Of a DNA stretch of 64,000 nt, positions 61,424-64,000 are shown one piece after another. Position numbers and translations under genes: made by a program. The stretch is from Bradyrhizobium sp. PSBB068 (GTDB lineage Bacteria > Pseudomonadota > Alphaproteobacteria > Rhizobiales > Xanthobacteraceae): assembly GCA_016839165.1 (NCBI GenBank), contig CP069300.1, positions 4,092,001 through 4,156,000 of the forward strand, in the 5' to 3' direction. The notes below the pieces were generated by a model. It worked only from the letters and a program-made list of their open reading frames with translations. It ran no database searches and was not told the origin of the DNA. Each line of letters opens with the position of its first letter. Positions within the stretch are counted from its first letter, which is position 1.

Positions 61424-61449
61424 AAAACCCCGCCTTGCGCGGGGTTTTT
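61424..61449 (+). terminator. Rho-independent terminator (also A/T symmetric)
   Basis: AAAACCCCGC-loop-GCGGGGTTTTT forms a stem with four A before and five T after, so it can work for both the plus-strand secreted-protein gene and the convergent minus-strand gene. Confidence 0.85.
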
Positions 61450-61492
61450 CTTTTGTGATGAGCGCGGCAGGCGCTGATGGCAGACGGTTCGA

Positions 61493-61795
61493 TCACCAGC
61501 GGCGCCAGTGATGATGACGGCGCCAATGGCGGCGGCGCCAGCCCCAATGACGGTGGTGGTGCCAGCGTCGGTGATGCCAGTGCCGGTGGCCGTGATGCCA
61601 GCGCACCTGCTCCGGCTTCAGGCCGTCGACCTCGTCACCCGTGGTGACGGCCGGATGCGCATCGCTGCCCGCCGGCGCGCGTGCATCCTGGTTCAGGAGA
61701 AGCGGCGCGAGCGGCGCCGCCTGGGCGGTCACTGCGAACGTGGCGGCGCCGGCGGCGACACCGAAGGCGATCTTCAGAAAATCCCTGCGTTCCAT
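61493..61795 (-). CDS. Tat-exported His/Arg/Trp-rich basic small protein
   Basis: From ATG 61795, with AGGGAA at good spacing (an ATG 6 bp upstream is also in frame), the protein has 100 residues. A twin-arginine signal (MERRDFLKIAFGVAAGAATF) is followed by a linker with GDEVDGLKPEQVRW and a tail made almost only of His, Arg, Trp and Gly (HHGHRHWHHRRWHHHRHWGW and more). It resembles the protein at 42157-42450 in plan. The His density suggests metal or heme binding; Tat export would place it outside the cytoplasm. Function unknown. Confidence 0.75.
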   Translation of the reverse strand: MERRDFLKIAFGVAAGAATFAVTAQAAPLAPLLLNQDARAPAGSDAHPAVTTGDEVDGLKPEQVRWHHGHRHWHHRRWHHHRHWGWRRRHWRRHHHWRRW

Positions 61796-62090
61796 GAGCA
61801 TTTCCCTTTGTTGCTGAGTTGGATCAACCGCGCCCGGCAAGTTTTTTCGCCCCGACCTGAACACTCGCTGAACCGCGTGTTCACGTTTCGCGGAACTCGG
61901 TGCAACGGCTCACATTCGCGGCGTGTGATGTCACACAACCATCACGGCGTCACACGGAGCAAGGGCGGGTCAGCATCCGCGCAACCCGCGCTACGCACAC
62001 TGCTCTTGGGCACCATGCCAATTCCGATGATGTCTGAGGCGAAACAACGGGGCTAGCATCGCGCCCCAACAACATCGCCGGGAGGCCGCC

Positions 62091-62441
62091 GTGAAGTCAG
62101 GACAACCGCTCAAGGATGCCAGTCACCTCTACGAAGTCGAACGCCGCGCCCTGCATGCCGCCCGCCCCGGCTTCCGCATCATGGAACTGCAGCTCTCGCC
62201 GACCCAGAAAGTGCCGTGGCACACCCACAGCAACATCTCCGACACGTTCTATGTGCTGGAGGGCCAGATGCGGCTGTTCCTGCAGGAGCCGAAGGAGGAA
62301 GTGAATTTGAAGGTCGGCGAAGTCTACGCCGTCCGCCCCACCCGGCCGCACCTCGTCACCAATGCCGGCACGAATTCGCTGACCTTCCTGATCCTGCAAG
62401 GCGTCGGGGAGTACGACTACGTGCCGCTGGCTTCGAATTAA
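62091..62441 (+). CDS. Small cupin-domain protein
   Basis: The 116-residue protein starts with GTG 62091 preceded by GGGAGG. It is one cupin barrel: WHTHSNISDTFYVLEGQMRLFL (motif 1, with two His and a position normally Glu) and RPTRPHLVTNAGTNSLTFLILQG (motif 2, with His). The metal set seems to be H-x-H and H without an obvious motif-1 Glu. It may be an isomerase, dioxygenase-like or binding protein. It ends 40 bp before the IS30 element; the transposase frame runs into its 3' end antisense. Confidence 0.85.
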   Translation: MKSGQPLKDASHLYEVERRALHAARPGFRIMELQLSPTQKVPWHTHSNISDTFYVLEGQMRLFLQEPKEEVNLKVGEVYAVRPTRPHLVTNAGTNSLTFLILQGVGEYDYVPLASN

Positions 62442-63471
62442 GTCGCGCGACACTCCGCCGTCGTCCCGGCGAAAGCCGGGAGGTGGATTCACACTCGAAG
62501 TGCAACACTTGAGCAGCAAAGACCTCTGCCGGGGTCCTGAAGTCAAGGCATTTGCGCGGGGTGTTGTTGTAGGCGGCGATGGACTTGCGCAGGCGGCGGG
62601 TTGGCAGCTTTTCGAGGTCGGTGTTGCGCGGGATGAAGCGGCGCATGCGGCCGATGGCGTTCTCGATGCCCCCTTTTTGCCAGGGGGCGTGGGGATCGCA
62701 GAAGTACGTCTTGATCAAGAGGCTTTGCAAGGCAAGGTGAGATGCGAACTCGGTGCCGTTGTCGAAGGTGACGGTCTGGCGGATCGGCTGTGGCAGGACC
62801 TCGAACAGGCGTACGAGATGGTGAGCGACGCCGGAGGCGAGCTTGCTTGCGAGGGGGACGCCGAGCAACAGGCGGGAGGTGCGCTCATGCACGGCCAGGA
62901 TCTGCTGACCGTATTTGGAGAACATCATGAGGTCGGCCTCCCAATGGCCCGGGGTCTTGCGATCGGCGACCTCGACGGGGCGCAGATCCAGCGAAACACG
63001 GCCTTCGATGAAGCTTGCGGGACTGCCGCCCCGCTTGCCGCGGCGACCGCGCTTGCTCTTGCCGCGCGGCAGGTAGCGCCGCCAGCTGAAGTCCGAGGTG
63101 CGGGTGAGCTGGGCATAAATGAAGCGGTAGATGCTCTCATAGGAGATCACCTTGCGGCCGTGCTCGCGAGCCAGCCGGCCGGCGACCTGCTCGGGCGACC
63201 AGCCCCGGCCAAGACGTTCCAACACCGCACGGCGCAGGCCGGCCTCCCGTTCGAGGCGAGAGCCCGTCCAGCGCCGCGCTCGCATCTGTTGCTGGGCATA
63301 GCTGGGCTTGTAGCCGACCTGAACGCCAGAATTACGGTTCAGCTCCCGAGAGATCGTTGATGGCGGGCGATCCAAAGCTGCCGCGATTTGCCGGATCGAG
63401 CTGCCACCGGCCGAAAGCCTGGCAATCTCGCATCGCTCCTCCAGGGAGAGCTGCTTGTAAGTCCGCCCCAT
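62356..63471 (-). CDS. IS30-family transposase, read-through of element end
   Basis: The 371-residue protein has an N-terminal helix-turn-helix pair (YKQLSLEERCEIARLSAGGSSIRQIA, RPPSTISRELNRN) and a DDE core with HWEADLMMF, TFDNGTEF and KGGIENAIGRMR. The frame has no stop inside the element: it passes through the terminal repeat (QVLHFECEST) into the flanking repeat and the antisense of the cupin gene, adding about 42 non-family residues. The catalytic core is complete, so activity is likely if the foreign tail is tolerated. Confidence 0.9.
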   Translation of the reverse strand: MGRTYKQLSLEERCEIARLSAGGSSIRQIAAALDRPPSTISRELNRNSGVQVGYKPSYAQQQMRARRWTGSRLEREAGLRRAVLERLGRGWSPEQVAGRLAREHGRKVISYESIYRFIYAQLTRTSDFSWRRYLPRGKSKRGRRGKRGGSPASFIEGRVSLDLRPVEVADRKTPGHWEADLMMFSKYGQQILAVHERTSRLLLGVPLASKLASGVAHHLVRLFEVLPQPIRQTVTFDNGTEFASHLALQSLLIKTYFCDPHAPWQKGGIENAIGRMRRFIPRNTDLEKLPTRRLRKSIAAYNNTPRKCLDFRTPAEVFAAQVLHFECESTSRLSPGRRRSVARLNSKPAARSRTPRRLAGSGRSANSCRHW

Positions 63472-63632
63472 GGCAACACCTCCAGTTGGAAGTGTTGCAC
63501 TTCGTTTGTGAACTCAGGGGACCCATAACCGCAGGGTCGAGTTGTCGACGCAAGCTGTGGCCACAGCGTTGCAAGCCAACTTGCACTCGTGGTTATGGGT
63601 CTCGGGTCGCGCTTCGCTTGCCCGGGACGACG
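62459..63632. repeat. Family B palindromic repeat split by the IS30 element
   Basis: The left piece (62459-62481) is gtcgtcccggcgaaagccggga and the right piece (63519-63632) resumes ggacccataaccgcaggg and ends with gcccgggacgacg. Joined without the insertion they rebuild one repeat like that at 52076-52195. Confidence 0.8.
62482..63518 (-). mobile_element. IS30-family insertion sequence, complete (1037 bp)
   Basis: Imperfect terminal inverted repeats of about 30 bp bound the element: TTCACA..CGAAGTGCAACACTT is shared at both ends (62490-62510 and, inverted, 63490-63510). GGA is present immediately outside each end (62479-62481 and 63519-63521), a 3-bp target duplication as expected of IS30 (4 bp if the extra G is counted). 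It encodes one DDE transposase on the minus strand. Confidence 0.9.
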
Positions 63633-63708
63633 CGGCGGTCGATTCCGCTTCACATCGCAAGCAGCGATGAGAATGGGCGACCGCATCCTCGCGACGTAGA
63701 TCGCGCGA

Positions 63709-64000
63709 TCAGCCGCGCGGCCATCCCGTCGGCACGACCCAGACCAGCCCGCGCCAAGGCGCGCCGCGCGCCGACAGTGTCGTGAAATCACGCGCGGGAT
63801 CGCGGACGAGATCGAGCCGCGCCATGACGGCCTGCGAGCGCGCGTTGTCTGCGCTGGTGTAGGACACGATCCCGCGCAGGCCGACGTCATCGATGGCATG
63901 CAATAACGCCGCCCTGGCGCTCTCGGTCGCATAGCCATGCCCCCAGGCGTTGCGCGCAAAACGCCAGCCGATCTCGACATGCGCGCCAAGCGGGTGCTCC
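63709..64000 (-). CDS. GNAT-family N-acetyltransferase, 3' part (cut by window edge)
   Basis: Read on the minus strand from the window edge, the frame gives EIGWRFARNAWGHGYATESA, the acetyl-CoA-binding loop region of RimJ/RimL-type GNAT enzymes. IDDVGLRGIVSYTSADNARS and AVMARLDLVRDPARDF (the motif B helix) follow, ending at residue GWPRG and a stop at 63709. The N-terminal part lies outside the window. It probably acetylates an amino group of a small molecule or protein; the target is unknown. Confidence 0.85.
   Translation of the reverse strand, partial: EHPLGAHVEIGWRFARNAWGHGYATESARAALLHAIDDVGLRGIVSYTSADNARSQAVMARLDLVRDPARDFTTLSARGAPWRGLVWVVPTGWPRG

Noticed and set aside
63339..63989. 216-codon minus-strand frame at the right end
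   Set aside because: It is in a different frame from the GNAT coding sequence and runs through repeat and IS-end DNA; the GNAT frame at 63709-64000 has the real motifs.

Overview
The window looks like chromosome from a Bradyrhizobium-type alphaproteobacterium (Nitrobacteraceae). This is inferred, not searched: G+C is high throughout, third codon positions are strongly G/C, which produces very long antisense shadow ORFs, and many proteins have the look of that group. Examples are the GCG-motif secreted protein, Tat-targeted basic proteins, a lone AlkB with an AraC regulator, and palindromic repeats of the gtcattgcgag and gtcccggcgaaagccggga types. No phage, plasmid, CRISPR or rRNA features were seen. 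Two tRNAs are present: a tRNA-Leu cut by the left edge and a complete tRNA-Arg(TCG).

Layout. 1-9 kb: tRNA-Leu, a FliN-like protein, lipB, a GbsR / DUF4166 / membrane-SDR cluster, then acylphosphatase, a PEP-mutase-fold lyase and a biotin-dependent acyl-CoA carboxylase alpha subunit. 9-15 kb: two large sensors (hybrid histidine kinase; GGDEF-EAL protein) around a small RlpA-like protein. 16-21 kb: a CzcB/CzcA heavy-metal RND efflux operon. 21-27 kb: a secreted phosphatase, a 1-Cys peroxiredoxin with a photolyase 3 bp downstream, and a DMT permease. 27-30 kb: a gene-poor stretch with an IS481-type remnant, an acetyltransferase tail and several very small proteins. 30-34 kb: sterol-desaturase-family hydroxylase, AraC regulator and alkane monooxygenase AlkB. 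34-42 kb: small conserved proteins, a MaoC dehydratase, FolD, a VOC protein, a GrlR-like protein and a 5'-truncated MFS transporter that starts inside a dispersed repeat. 42-46 kb: a PAS histidine kinase and a second DMT permease. 46-56 kb: a long minus-strand acyl-CoA block (fused indolepyruvate ferredoxin oxidoreductase, thiolase-like protein, DUF35 Zn-ribbon, MaoC hydratase, SDR, DapA-like aldolase, NUDIX). 56-61 kb: tri-heme cytochrome c, TRIC channel, and an ArsR regulator divergent from a NIPSNAP / ABM / PEP-mutase-like operon. 61-64 kb: small secreted proteins, a cupin, an IS30-family insertion inside a palindromic repeat, and a GNAT gene cut by the right edge.

How the genes work together. 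The clearest functional modules are metal efflux (czcBA), oxidative/light damage (peroxiredoxin plus photolyase), alkane or lipid hydroxylation (alkB region), and a CoA-thioester chain-shortening pathway at 46-56 kb. In that pathway a thiolase-fold protein that appears to lack the nucleophilic Cys is coupled by a 1-nt stop/start overlap to a DUF35 protein. This is the arrangement known from steroid side-chain aldolases (Ltp2-ChsH2). The least explained modules are the ArsR-divergent NIPSNAP/ABM/lyase operon and the GbsR-DUF4166-membrane/SDR cluster. Both are compact, coherent and of unknown substrate.
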